Shown here in pieces: positions 27,199 to 35,901 of a stretch of DNA of 64,000 nt. This stretch comes from DASSBQ01 sp040981125 (GTDB lineage Bacteria > Nitrospirota > Nitrospiria > Nitrospirales > Nitrospiraceae), in contig JANRMQ010000008.1 of assembly GCA_040981125.1 (NCBI GenBank), positions 121,882 to 185,881 of the forward strand. Reading direction: 5' to 3'. The notes under the pieces were generated by a model, which was given only the letters and a program-made list of their open reading frames with translations, searched no databases and was not told where the DNA came from. How positions within the stretch are numbered: the first letter of the stretch is position 1; the number at the start of each line of letters is the position of its first letter. Position numbers and translations under genes: made by a program.

Positions 27199-28401
27199 CT
27201 ACTTGTTTGACTGGACCGCTTTATCCACGATGTCCGTGAGCGGTGTATACCGGTCGAACACGTTGATATCGAACCCTTCTTCCTTCAGGGCCCGCATGGC
27301 GTCGAGACCCTCCTTTTCGCGCGGACCGCCCCGGCGAACCCAGATTTTGACCCCGTCGAGCTTCCCGTCCGCTTTCGCCTTTCGGAAACCATTGATGATG
27401 CCGCCGAACGTCTTTTTTACATCCGTGAAGTTGGCGATCGCTCCCCCGACAATGATGTTCTTGATTCCATGGAGGGAACAGACTTTTTCAGTCAACACTT
27501 CCACGGCCCAATCAGGCGGATCACCTGAATACTCGGCATAGTTGGCCAATTTTCCGCCCCGCGCCACTACGGCATCGGAATAATAGACGCTGGCGCCGCC
27601 GCCCGCCGGCAACATCGCCGTATCACCTCCGGGAATCTCGATGAACTTGACCGACCCTTTGATCTTTGAATCCACCGACATCACATCGAGTTCATCCGTG
27701 GAATACGCCCTTCCAAATTCTGCCGCGAATGCGAAATTCCAATCCGGATGCCTGAATTTGGCGTCGCCGTCCAGGAGAGTCACGGCGTCCAAAGCAAGTA
27801 GGGCTCCGTCGCTTTGGCGAAGCACGACCGGGTTGACTTCCAGGTACTGGGCATCCTCGTTATCGAAACAGGCGAACATCTTTCCGGCAAACTCCGCCAT
27901 TTTCTTGATCAAGTCTCCGGAAAACCCGGCTTCCTTGGCAAGCTTCTGGAGATCCTCGGACGAGGGCGCCTGTCCCACTTCAAGCGAGAGGCGCTTGACG
28001 CGATCCCAATTGGATTCAACTTCAATCCCGCCGCAGTTCGCCACCAGGACATCGGCTCCTTCGCGCGTCGATTTCACGGCACAGTAGTATTCTTCTTTGT
28101 GGGGAATCATCTCGGACACGATGACTTGTGAGACGGTGATGCTGCCCACCTCCCGTCCGAGCATTTCTTTCGCCGCTGATTCAGCTCCTTTCAGATCCAA
28201 ATCTACCTTCACGAGCCCGAGCTTGAAGCGCGACCCGAGAGCCTCATGAGCCTTCACGACCAACTTCGACTGTTTCAACCAATCATTGGCCTGACCAAGC
28301 TTCGACAGTTCGTCGGCTGAAGTGACAACAACATAATCGGGGACATTAATCCCCCACTTCTTCATGAGTCCCATCCCCGGTCCCTCAAGCACTTTCGCCA
28401 T
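27199..28401 (-). CDS. aclB: ATP citrate lyase, small (AclB) subunit, ATP-grasp
   Basis: A 400-residue SucC-like ATP-grasp protein (LVVKAHEALGSRFKLGLVKV, ADVLVANCGGIEVESNWDRV, QYLEVNPVVLRQSDGALLALD). Size and fold match the small subunit of two-subunit ATP citrate lyases, which supplies the nucleotide-binding site. It is first in the minus-strand row aclB-aclA-acn-idh-frdB-frdA-sucC-sucD. A ribosome-binding site (AAGGAG) lies 9 bp before the ATG, and a promoter-like pair is at 28443-28471. Confidence 0.96.
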   Translation of the reverse strand: MAKVLEGPGMGLMKKWGINVPDYVVVTSADELSKLGQANDWLKQSKLVVKAHEALGSRFKLGLVKVDLDLKGAESAAKEMLGREVGSITVSQVIVSEMIPHKEEYYCAVKSTREGADVLVANCGGIEVESNWDRVKRLSLEVGQAPSSEDLQKLAKEAGFSGDLIKKMAEFAGKMFACFDNEDAQYLEVNPVVLRQSDGALLALDAVTLLDGDAKFRHPDWNFAFAAEFGRAYSTDELDVMSVDSKIKGSVKFIEIPGGDTAMLPAGGGASVYYSDAVVARGGKLANYAEYSGDPPDWAVEVLTEKVCSLHGIKNIIVGGAIANFTDVKKTFGGIINGFRKAKADGKLDGVKIWVRRGGPREKEGLDAMRALKEEGFDINVFDRYTPLTDIVDKAVQSNK

Positions 28402-28442
28402 GGCTCACCACTCCTTATGTCGAAAAAGGAAAAAGGACTGCA

Positions 28443-28471
28443 AGAATAGCCAAATATTTGAATCAGCTCAA
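28443..28471 (-). promoter_or_regulatory. Likely promoter of the aclBA operon
   Basis: On the minus strand, TTGAGC (28471-28466), a 17-bp spacer and TATTCT (28448-28443) resemble sigma-70 elements. They lie about 42 bp upstream of the aclB ATG, the first gene of the rTCA row. Confidence 0.5.
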
Positions 28472-28572
28472 TCCGCCAAAGGGCCCACGTTGCGAGCGCA
28501 GAAGTCCTACGATCTTGCGGGTCTTTGAATTCCGAATAAGCCGTTGAAACTCTTAATGATGGGGGGCTGAGT

Positions 28573-29451
28573 CTACGGAAGCCTTGCGCATGAAGTCAAG
28601 AGGCGCCGGACCGAGAAGCGCTTGCCCTTCGATTGGCAGGTGGGACAGAAAAACGAACTTCGCTCATGAACCAGGTGCCTGACAACACTTCCACAGCGGT
28701 TGGGACAAGGCTCACCGGTTTTGCCGTACACTCGATGATGAAGGCTGTATGTCCCTAATGTCCCATCGGGAGCAAAGAAATCCCGCACGCTGGAGCCTCC
28801 GCTTTGGATGGCCTCCAACAGAACCTTTTGCATGGCTTCATGCAATATGTCGATTTCCATAGGCCGTAATCGGCCCGCGATGGCGTTCGGATGAAGCCCG
28901 GCGCGGAAGAGAATTTCATTGGCGTAGATATTGCCGATACCGGCAAGTTTTTGCTGGTGCATCAAGAACGGTTTGAGCCGGCCGCGGCTCATTGCCATAA
29001 GCCCTCTCAGTTGCTCCCTGGTGATGGTCAATGGATCGTGTCCGAAACGCCGCCTGCAATAGTAGTCAAGACCCTGTGCATCGAACAGGCACAGCCGACC
29101 GAACCGGCGGGGATTCCAGTAGCGCAGCTCCGGCTCCAACCCTCCTTCGAGCTTCATCACAAAATGGGTATGCTGGGGAGAACGCGATGGGGCGGAGTGA
29201 AAAAGAAGCAGCCCCGTCATGCCGAGTTCAGCCGCCAGGAACCGATGGTCTCCATCCCGCGAGAAGACGATCACCACAGTCTTGCCCCGACGCTCCACCG
29301 CCTTGATTCGGCTTCCGCCGTACCAGGAGATTGTGTCGCCTCCTTCTCTAATGATGTCGGATCGGCCGACCCAGCAACCCTGAACAATCGATCCAAGTAT
29401 CCGCCGGCGAAGTTGTACGGCGGCGACTTCGGCTTCCGGTAGTTCCGGCAT
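28573..29451 (-). CDS. mutM: Formamidopyrimidine-DNA glycosylase
   Basis: A 292-residue Fpg/Nei family base-excision enzyme that removes oxidised purines. The catalytic N-terminus is MPELPEAEV (Pro2 and Glu3 intact; the more common form is PELPEVE). A beta-hairpin Lys sits in ERRGKTVVIVF, and the helix-two-turn-helix reads KLAGIGNIYANEILFRAGL. The C-terminal zinc finger is VYGKTGEPCPNRCGS...FFCPTCQ, with one extra residue between the first two cysteines. It is transcribed in the same direction as the aclB promoter region but is probably a separate unit. Confidence 0.93.
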   Translation of the reverse strand: MPELPEAEVAAVQLRRRILGSIVQGCWVGRSDIIREGGDTISWYGGSRIKAVERRGKTVVIVFSRDGDHRFLAAELGMTGLLLFHSAPSRSPQHTHFVMKLEGGLEPELRYWNPRRFGRLCLFDAQGLDYYCRRRFGHDPLTITREQLRGLMAMSRGRLKPFLMHQQKLAGIGNIYANEILFRAGLHPNAIAGRLRPMEIDILHEAMQKVLLEAIQSGGSSVRDFFAPDGTLGTYSLHHRVYGKTGEPCPNRCGSVVRHLVHERSSFFCPTCQSKGKRFSVRRLLTSCARLP

Positions 29452-29589
29452 ACGAACGACACCTTCGATGAGAGTGGACGACGACTATGAACACATAGGA
29501 CCGGCCGCACCGCGTATTACGCCACGAGCTTTATGTAAAAGGCAACCGGATGCAGGCTGGAGTCCGGACAGATTCGAGTGTCGGTGAGG

Positions 29590-30057
29590 TCACGAAGCCG
29601 GCGAAGGAGTGGGAGTTATCGGACCGACTTGGCTGCTTGATCCGCGGGAACGATCACGGCGGGTGGCGAGCACCTGCCGAATGATCTCTTCGAGTCTCGG
29701 AAGCGGCACACCGCCCGGCCTTCTCGTCAGAACAAGCTTGACCGCTTGCTCATAGCTGAGATTCTCCACGCAACAAAGATACGCGATGACGACAGAGACA
29801 GAGCGCCCCATGCCGGCTCGGCAACACACCAGAATGCGATTGTCCGCGATATGAGATTCGATCCAATCTACCGCCTCGCACAGGGCGGATGCTTGCGGCT
29901 CGCCGAACTCCTTGAGAGGGATCTTTGCATAGGCCAACCAGGACGGCGCAGTGACATCTTGCTCTTCGGCGACCAGCAATAACGCGCCCACTTGAGTGGG
30001 AGGACGAGCGGCATCTTCGATATTTCCGACGATGAGCCGTTTGTTGATCATGTGCAT
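29590..30057 (-). CDS. Dual-specificity protein phosphatase family protein
   Basis: A 155-residue cysteine phosphatase. The P-loop reads LVCCRAGMGRSVS, which keeps Cys-X5-Arg-Ser; the residue before the nucleophile is Cys instead of the usual His. A typical beta-strand RLIVGNIEDAARP opens the domain, and the C-terminal helix ALPRLEEIIRQVL-like segment follows. It would dephosphorylate proteins or phospho-ligands in the cytoplasm; the substrate is unknown. The C-terminal tail is Ser/Pro-rich. Confidence 0.82.
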   Translation of the reverse strand: MHMINKRLIVGNIEDAARPPTQVGALLLVAEEQDVTAPSWLAYAKIPLKEFGEPQASALCEAVDWIESHIADNRILVCCRAGMGRSVSVVIAYLCCVENLSYEQAVKLVLTRRPGGVPLPRLEEIIRQVLATRRDRSRGSSSQVGPITPTPSPAS

Positions 30058-30195
30058 GGTAACGTTAGTATAGAGCGGAACCCCCTCGCGTCAAGGAAAT
30101 CATCTATCGGCCGACGTCGCATTGCGTCTTGCTGCGGATGATCGTTATACTTTGGTCAGGATGTCGTAATCTGGAATGCACGTTCACGGAAAGGT

Positions 30196-30564
30196 ATGGC
30201 AACAATGGGTAGACCAAGCCTTGAAGACGTGGAGAAGCGGCTGCAAGAGGTACGCTGCGCCGTCTGTAAGGCGAACAGTTTTGGTATCGACCGACGCACC
30301 CTGCAACCGGACGGGGAATGCCGGGGTGTATGTTTGAAATGCCGGTATACGTTTCCCGTCTATACGGACATGGATTTTTATCTGAGGACTCAGCCGGACA
30401 TCCCGTATCGTCTCAAGGAGATTTCATGCCCCTCGTGTCACCAGAGCGGGGTCCATCTTGATTTCCGGGCCACCATGTCGGTCCGGGAAGCGATCTATTT
30501 TGTCACCTGCGAGGCGTGCCGGACACGGTTTCCGGAACGGTCCTCGTTAGAGGCCTTCGAGTAG
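30196..30564 (+). CDS. Small zinc-ribbon-like protein
   Basis: A 122-residue protein with two pairs of Cys-X2-Cys ribbons: CAVCKAN with CLKCRYTF (about residues 18-50), and CPSCHQSG with CEACRTRF (about 78-110). The spacing suits two zinc ribbons in tandem. No catalytic motif is evident, and I do not recognise a family. It is followed by a small acidic protein on the same strand and may share its transcript. Confidence 0.72.
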   Translation: MATMGRPSLEDVEKRLQEVRCAVCKANSFGIDRRTLQPDGECRGVCLKCRYTFPVYTDMDFYLRTQPDIPYRLKEISCPSCHQSGVHLDFRATMSVREAIYFVTCEACRTRFPERSSLEAFE

Positions 30565-30600
30565 AAGGTAATTCATTCCTGATTCGTGTATACTGTCTTT

Positions 30601-30792
30601 ATGCCTGACTCTGATACAGCCCGGCCACAGGGACAAGATCCCCAAGGGGAACCACCAGCCAAACCGCGAAAGGAGATTCCGCTCGTCTCCGTTCCAAATG
30701 ATCGAGATATGATCGCGGATGAGATGGAGGAATTGTTCGACGAAGACCGAGTCACCCACCAGCACGGTAGCTCCGAACCGGAAGCAGATTAG
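30601..30792 (+). CDS. Small acidic protein
   Basis: A 63-residue frame starting MPDSDTARPQGQDPQGEPPA, then a Pro-rich segment and an acidic, helix-forming C-terminus (DMIADEMEELFDEDRVTHQH). An in-frame ATG at 30586 would add five residues. It lies 36 bp after the zinc-ribbon gene. Composition and placement look coding, but no function can be assigned. Confidence 0.5.
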   Translation: MPDSDTARPQGQDPQGEPPAKPRKEIPLVSVPNDRDMIADEMEELFDEDRVTHQHGSSEPEAD

Positions 30793-31005
30793 CCTCTCGC
30801 GCTCAACAATCAGCCGTCAGATTCGAGCAAAACTCCGGATTAAGGCCTTACAGCATTCTGGACCGGGCAAGAACCGGCTGACCGCTCCTGCCTGCTCAGG
30901 CGCTTCGGCTCGACCGCAGGCTCAAACATGGGGCAATGGACCGGTTCCATCACTCAATCAACATGACCACCATCCCCTCGTTGTTCCAGTTTGAGTCTTA
31001 CGTAT

Positions 31006-32214
31006 TCAAGTTGAGCGAATGATCTGTACGGCCGTGTCACTCTCGATTCTTCCGACCGTCGACAGCCTCCCGTGCCGCTCTTTTCTCACGATCTCGCTGA
31101 TGCTCACGATTGCGCCCCGATGCCAGTCATCGACCGCCGCGTTCCGAGGCGATGTCAGTCGATCTTGTCGCCCGACCTCCGGTCGCCCTTGTGCATCGCA
31201 AAGCCAAGCACGCTTTTCCCCCTTCATCACTCGAAGCTCGCTGACGACCCGATACAGATGGGGACTCCGCTCGACCACGGTTCGCCCGTCCTTGCGTAAG
31301 AGCGCATAGGAAAACTTCAGCGAATCTTTGATGAATCCCGCTTTCCGATCAAGAGATCGGATCCACTCGGGAGGAATCCACGCACGCTCTTCGTGACACC
31401 AGTCGGTCGGTTTCGTGAGCGCCGGACAAGGTGCTTCATGCAAGCACGGACTATACAGTGTACAGTGTATCGCCTTGAGAAGTCGGTCTCGCACTTCATG
31501 GAGGCCACGTGATGAGTCGCGGAGGGCGGGCTCGATCAGCATGAGGGTTCCGTGTTCAGACAGCATTTTCAGCACCTCGGCGACCAAACCCACACGAGCT
31601 CCGATTCGGTCGGTTTTTAGCTCGACAAATAGCTCGCTGAGAGTATTCTGCATGAGGATGAGGTCATATCCGCACGATCCGCATGCCCGCGACATGTCAG
31701 GCCCTAGCCCCTGCTGTACGTCCCGGCACATCGTACGCAGCGTGGCCTGTTGTTCAATATGCCGGCCCCGGGTATAGCTCCTCCACAGTTCTGCACATGT
31801 ACTCAGCGCTTGCTTGGATCGATCGACCGCCGTGCATTCGAGCGCGCAACTCTTGAGCAAGCCTGTTGACCAGGCCCAATCCAAGACTCCCATCACTCCG
31901 GTGCCGGGACCGGAGCCAAGTTCCAGCACACGGACCACTCCATCTTGGCCGCACTCAAAAGCCGGCGACAGCTCATCAAGGAGCTCCTGCACTTTCGCGA
32001 CGTTGACCGGGACAAAATAGGCAAGATATGCCGCAGCCAACCTGCGATCCTCCAGGTAGGGCATCGGCGCCTTGCCCCGTTCTCGCGTGAATTGGCGGGA
32101 CAATTCGAGAACATCCTGTACCAGCTGCCCAGGCACACGGGTTTGTGGATCCCGTACATCAAGGCCGATGGCCTCCGCCAAGACCGTCAGGATCGCCTCA
32201 GACACCCGGCGCAT
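31006..32214 (-). CDS. Rsm22-family SAM-dependent methyltransferase
   Basis: A 402-residue protein with a class I methyltransferase core (VRVLELGSGPGTGVMGVLDWA, about residues 93-113) and motifs of the Rsm22 family: LIEPALRDSSRGLHEVRDRLL, then a Cys/His segment CLHEAPCPALTKPTDWCHEE (about 265-285), FSYALLRKDG, and a small C-terminal beta domain. Rsm22 relatives act on the mitochondrial ribosome small subunit and probably carry an Fe-S cluster on those cysteines. The bacterial target is unknown but is likely rRNA or the ribosome. Confidence 0.8.
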   Translation of the reverse strand: MRRVSEAILTVLAEAIGLDVRDPQTRVPGQLVQDVLELSRQFTRERGKAPMPYLEDRRLAAAYLAYFVPVNVAKVQELLDELSPAFECGQDGVVRVLELGSGPGTGVMGVLDWAWSTGLLKSCALECTAVDRSKQALSTCAELWRSYTRGRHIEQQATLRTMCRDVQQGLGPDMSRACGSCGYDLILMQNTLSELFVELKTDRIGARVGLVAEVLKMLSEHGTLMLIEPALRDSSRGLHEVRDRLLKAIHCTLYSPCLHEAPCPALTKPTDWCHEERAWIPPEWIRSLDRKAGFIKDSLKFSYALLRKDGRTVVERSPHLYRVVSELRVMKGEKRAWLCDAQGRPEVGRQDRLTSPRNAAVDDWHRGAIVSISEIVRKERHGRLSTVGRIESDTAVQIIRST

Positions 32215-32282
32215 AGACCCCTCGTGTAGTTGACCCTTGAAAGAACCCTGCGGTATCTTACCGATTGAGAGGAGTGACTGTC

Positions 32283-32531
32283 ATGACCGACACCATCTTG
32301 CACGCCTATAAAGATGTTGAGAAAGCCATGGAACGCTATACGCTGGCACTGGAGGACTATGTGAAGACGTTGCAGTCATCCGAATCAGCGGATGCCGGGA
32401 AATTGGAACGGATGACTCACGGCGCTCGCGCCATGCGCGACAGCAGTATGATTTATTTATCGTACGCCAAGTTCATCGCGTACGGCATGCCGGATAGCCC
32501 TGACTTGGTGGAGGAAGACCTCCAAGGATAG
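32283..32531 (+). CDS. Small helical protein of unknown function
   Basis: An 82-residue protein, starting at ATG 32283 (MTDTILHAYKDVEKAMERYT) with GAGAGGAG upstream. It is almost entirely amphipathic helix, with heptad-like spacing around residues 5-60, so a helical hairpin is likely. No family was recognised. It is followed by a strong hairpin terminator. Confidence 0.65.
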   Translation: MTDTILHAYKDVEKAMERYTLALEDYVKTLQSSESADAGKLERMTHGARAMRDSSMIYLSYAKFIAYGMPDSPDLVEEDLQG

Positions 32532-32571
32532 TAGAATCCACCTCACCCGGCTCGTATAGAGTCTAAAGACG

Positions 32572-32604
32572 AAGGGCCTGTTCGGCATAACCGAACAGGC
32601 CCTT
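32572..32604. terminator. Bidirectional terminator
   Basis: A perfect 14-bp stem (32572-32585 with 32591-32604) and a 5-nt CATAA loop lie between the converging small helical gene and forA. The stem has AAGGG at one end and CCCTT at the other, so it can end transcripts from both sides. Confidence 0.85.
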
Positions 32605-32627
32605 CTCATCTTCGGCTTCCCGCCGCG

Positions 32628-33974
32628 TCAGATACTGCGCATGAAATGACCCATGGCATCTTGATCGGAATCGGTCATTCCCATGATTTGAGACATCGCC
32701 ACGTTGGTGGATTTCTTTCCGGTTGCTCCTGACTCCACTTCATCGACGATAAGTTCCACCGGCATGGATTGCCCGCCATATACGCGCGGCCCGCCGATGA
32801 TTTTTGCCTTCGAATACCCATAGATCGCGGCCGCCACATCCTTGGCCAGCCATCCGACATAGTTAAATTCCGGAATCACGATGAGCTTGGCCTTGGCGCA
32901 TAACTGCCGGAGTTCGAGAGTGGGGAACGGCCGGAGCGAACGAATCTTGATGAGTCCGACCTTCATCCCCTTGTCCTTACAGATGCGTACGGCTTCCCTC
33001 GACTGCGCAGCAGCGCTGCCTGAGGCGACGATCAGTACATCCGCATCATCGACATTCTCTGCGCTTACCAAGCCATCCATATAGTTGATGATGTACTTGC
33101 GGGAGCGCTCGACCGCAGCCCAGACTTCCTGCTGCCAAACCGCATGGATGTTATAAGCCATGAAGTTGGACTTTTGCACCGGAGCGTCGCGCGAGAGCCG
33201 CGCCGGAGGATTCTCGGCATCGAGCACGGGAACCGCCCCACGCCACGCCTCACGCGGAGGTAGCTTGATTCCCCGCTCTTGCATATGAACATATCCGCGG
33301 GCGTGCGTGACAAAGAAGCCGTCACAGCAAACGCCCACCGGCAACGTCACGTCGTTTTTCTCGCTGATGATGAAACCCTTCATGATGAAATCAAACATGT
33401 CCTGCTGATTCTCGGCGTGAAAGACGATCATCCCGCAGTTCAGGAGATACGAGATCTCGATATTGTCCGGCTGAATCGCCAGCGGCGCATTGACGACGCG
33501 ACAGGTAAACATCGACACGGCAGGAAGCCGATGGCCCGGCCAGGACGCGATCGGCTCAATGCCGCGCAGCGTACCGGGACCGGCTGTCGCCGTGAAACAT
33601 CGTACCCCGGCGCGTGAGGCGCCCGCGATGGCCGACATCACTCCGTATTCCTCTTCTCCACGGAAGTATTCTTTGACGTACCCCTCGCCGTAGAGAACTC
33701 CGATCAGCTGCATGGTCTCGCTCTGAGGAGTGATCGGGTAGGCGATGGACACATCGACGTTGGAACGTCGAACGGCCTCTTTTGCCGCTTCGCTGCCCGT
33801 AATAAATTCGCGCGTACGAGGCGCCTCCAGGAACATATATTCCGGGCTGACCACTTTTTGTCTTTTCGCTTCCGCGTGTGGATCCTTCTTTATGTCCGCT
33901 TTTGGAGCCGCGACAGCGGTAATCGGATCACCCTGCGGATTGGTTTTGACTTCAGATTCCAAGGCTTCACTCAT
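32628..33974 (-). CDS. forA: 2-oxoacid:ferredoxin oxidoreductase, alpha subunit (ForA/PorA-like)
   Basis: A 448-residue alpha subunit: an N-terminal pyrimidine-binding domain (AYPITPQSETMQLI, YGVMSAIAGASRAGVRCFTATAGPG) and a C-terminal domain (KVGLIKIRSLRPFPTLELRQLC, EFNYVGWLAKDVAAAIYGYSK). It has an Ala/Lys-rich N-terminal extension of about 45 residues. It is part of a thiamine-diphosphate enzyme that carboxylates succinyl-CoA (2-oxoglutarate) or acetyl-CoA (pyruvate) with reduced ferredoxin. It is last in the operon, 37 bp after the forE-like gene. Sequence alone does not fix which substrate is used; the rTCA genes nearby favour an rTCA role. Confidence 0.9.
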   Translation of the reverse strand: MSEALESEVKTNPQGDPITAVAAPKADIKKDPHAEAKRQKVVSPEYMFLEAPRTREFITGSEAAKEAVRRSNVDVSIAYPITPQSETMQLIGVLYGEGYVKEYFRGEEEYGVMSAIAGASRAGVRCFTATAGPGTLRGIEPIASWPGHRLPAVSMFTCRVVNAPLAIQPDNIEISYLLNCGMIVFHAENQQDMFDFIMKGFIISEKNDVTLPVGVCCDGFFVTHARGYVHMQERGIKLPPREAWRGAVPVLDAENPPARLSRDAPVQKSNFMAYNIHAVWQQEVWAAVERSRKYIINYMDGLVSAENVDDADVLIVASGSAAAQSREAVRICKDKGMKVGLIKIRSLRPFPTLELRQLCAKAKLIVIPEFNYVGWLAKDVAAAIYGYSKAKIIGGPRVYGGQSMPVELIVDEVESGATGKKSTNVAMSQIMGMTDSDQDAMGHFMRSI

Positions 33975-34011
33975 GGCCGCACCTCATAGCTATATAGTCT
34001 GCGAGACCGAA

Positions 34012-34776
34012 CTAGGCTTCACTTTGCATCTGTTCCGGTTTGTGCCCGAACATGGCCGCGCTCCCGAGGGCGGTGGGTTCCGGAGAAAAGGCCATCGGAT
34101 TGGTGTGGGTCTTTCCTCCATGAACCTTTGACTGCGTGCCGGTGAATCGGACATTCTCTCCGTTGTCCGGCAATTTGATGCCCAACTGTTCGCGCACCCG
34201 CTTGAATATTTGCGCTACCTTCTTCAGTTTGACGGTATCCGAATCCCGAATGGTCAGCATGGCATCTTCATGGCCCTGCTCGGCGCACACGGCCATGGTG
34301 CAACAGTTCGTGCCGGCTCGAATCATCTTCAGAGTCAGATTGGCGTAGTGGCAGTGGACCCCGATGAAGATGCAGGCTTCGATCTTATTGCCCCAAATCG
34401 TGAGGTTCGGGTGATTGGGATTGATCACTTCCTCGGGATCGATTTTCGGATACTTCGGCCGGTAATCCGGCATGGGAATGATCAGCACATCGGGGATCTG
34501 GGCTGCAATTTCAAGAACCGCTTTGGCCTTCTCAACCGCGTGGTCGTTCCACGCCCACAGCACAAGCGGTCCGGGAAAGAGTGTCGCGTTGGGGCTTGTC
34601 AGCATTTTGCGCGCCATCTCTTCAATGACCTTTTCCTCATTGGGTTCCAAGAGGCCGTAATACAATCCCTGTCCGGGATCGGGCAAGGAGACGCCCATCT
34701 GCGCGGCGGATGGAGGATGGAACCCCGCAGGGCCCGGCACGATAATCTTCTCTCTTGCGTCTTGTGTTGCAGCCAC
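34012..34776 (-). CDS. forE: ForE/PorE-like subunit (CO dehydrogenase beta-like family)
   Basis: A 254-residue protein with no cofactor motif. Its ordered features (IIVPGPAGFHPPSAAQMGV, IWGNKIEACIFIGVHCHYANLTLKMIRAGTNCCTM) belong to the extra subunit found only in five-subunit 2-oxoacid:ferredoxin oxidoreductases of Aquificae and Nitrospirota, often labelled carbon monoxide dehydrogenase beta subunit. Its role in the complex is unresolved. It sits between the ferredoxin-like and alpha subunit genes, 18 bp after the former. Confidence 0.8.
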   Translation of the reverse strand: MAATQDAREKIIVPGPAGFHPPSAAQMGVSLPDPGQGLYYGLLEPNEEKVIEEMARKMLTSPNATLFPGPLVLWAWNDHAVEKAKAVLEIAAQIPDVLIIPMPDYRPKYPKIDPEEVINPNHPNLTIWGNKIEACIFIGVHCHYANLTLKMIRAGTNCCTMAVCAEQGHEDAMLTIRDSDTVKLKKVAQIFKRVREQLGIKLPDNGENVRFTGTQSKVHGGKTHTNPMAFSPEPTALGSAAMFGHKPEQMQSEA

Positions 34777-34794
34777 TGTACAGATCTCCCTTTT

Positions 34795-35118
34795 CTAACT
34801 GACCATCGGACTCGTCAAGACGGCCGTGGTGCTTTTCTCGCCGTACGTGACATTGTCCGTGATAGCAGCCTGAGGTAATTGATCGATCATGATCATTTTG
34901 ATCGCATTATGCTTGGACATGTTGTCGCAAACCCAGACGCACTGAGCGCAGCCCTTGCATCGGTCCACCGCGACATACGCCGATCCGTATTTAAAGCCCC
35001 TGTCCTTACCCAGGGTGTCGTTATACAGAATGGTATTCGCTTCAGGACAATACTGCGTACAAAGCTTGCAGCTCGTTGCCGCACAAATGTCTACGTTGAT
35101 ATCCGCTACAAGGTACAT
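34795..35118 (-). CDS. forD: 2-oxoacid:ferredoxin oxidoreductase, delta (ferredoxin-like) subunit
   Basis: A 107-residue Fe-S subunit starting at 35118 (MYLVADINVDICAATSCKLC); the frame extends further upstream, but that part overlaps forG. Two cluster motifs are visible: CAATSCKLCTQYCP and CKGCAQCVWVC, fitting two 4Fe-4S clusters of the bacterial ferredoxin fold. It should pass electrons between ferredoxin and the thiamine-diphosphate core. Gaps of 18-19 bp to its neighbours indicate tight operon packing. Confidence 0.92.
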   Translation of the reverse strand: MYLVADINVDICAATSCKLCTQYCPEANTILYNDTLGKDRGFKYGSAYVAVDRCKGCAQCVWVCDNMSKHNAIKMIMIDQLPQAAITDNVTYGEKSTTAVLTSPMVS

Positions 35119-35137
35119 CGAGACTCCTTCCGTACCG

Positions 35138-35851
35138 TTATGCGCCGACGGCCTCAGGCGCTTCCGCACGCTTGACGGACGGAGCGCTCCAGCCATGATC
35201 CACAGCGTAATTCCAGCCTGCGCGGATGACCGCGACGTTTTTCTCAATCAGTTCCTGCTTTTTCTTGAACTTCCGTTCGACCACGCTATCCAGCGCGGCA
35301 GTTCCACCGGATACCACGAAACCTTTCCCGAGGAATCGGTCCTTGACCGCCTGAGACAAGGCGTCAATCGTCGTTAATCCGGTAATCGCTCCAATCGAGC
35401 CCATCAAGGCCATATTGGTGGCGAGATCCATCCCCGCTACATCCAAAGAAATTTTAGTGGCGGGGAAATAATAGAGTTTCGCACGACGCTCTTCCAATTC
35501 CCGCGCCTGATCTCTATGCAGCCTCATCGGCCCGTCATTGTTGATCAACGCAATGCCGTCTTCCTTCAACCCAAAATAGAACGGCATCGTGTACGACTTG
35601 CCGTGCGTAATGACTTGCGGGTGGAAGATGATAATGATGTGAGGAAAGGTGATTTCACCGATCTCATAGATCGGCTCGTCCGAGACCCTCACATAACTCT
35701 CCACCGGGGCCATCCGCTTTTCGGACCCATAGAAGGGGACGATTGTGCTTTCACCGCCGGCATTGATCACCGCCGTGCTGAGAATGTGCGACCCAGTCAC
35801 GACACCCTGCCCTCCGACTCCCGCCATGCGGATATTGAAACGTTTTGCCAT
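35138..35851 (-). CDS. forG: 2-oxoacid:ferredoxin oxidoreductase, gamma subunit
   Basis: A 237-residue gamma subunit, recognisable from the N-terminal fold (IRMAGVGGQGVVTGSHILSTA) and the middle segment SEKRMAPVESYVRVSDEPI. Gamma subunits bind CoA and close the active site of the complex. It follows forB by 50 bp and precedes forD by 19 bp. Confidence 0.92.
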   Translation of the reverse strand: MAKRFNIRMAGVGGQGVVTGSHILSTAVINAGGESTIVPFYGSEKRMAPVESYVRVSDEPIYEIGEITFPHIIIIFHPQVITHGKSYTMPFYFGLKEDGIALINNDGPMRLHRDQARELEERRAKLYYFPATKISLDVAGMDLATNMALMGSIGAITGLTTIDALSQAVKDRFLGKGFVVSGGTAALDSVVERKFKKKQELIEKNVAVIRAGWNYAVDHGWSAPSVKRAEAPEAVGA

Positions 35852-35901
35852 TGCTCCGCTCCTTCAGTTAAGGACCTTGTCGAGACCGATCGTCACCTGA
35901 T

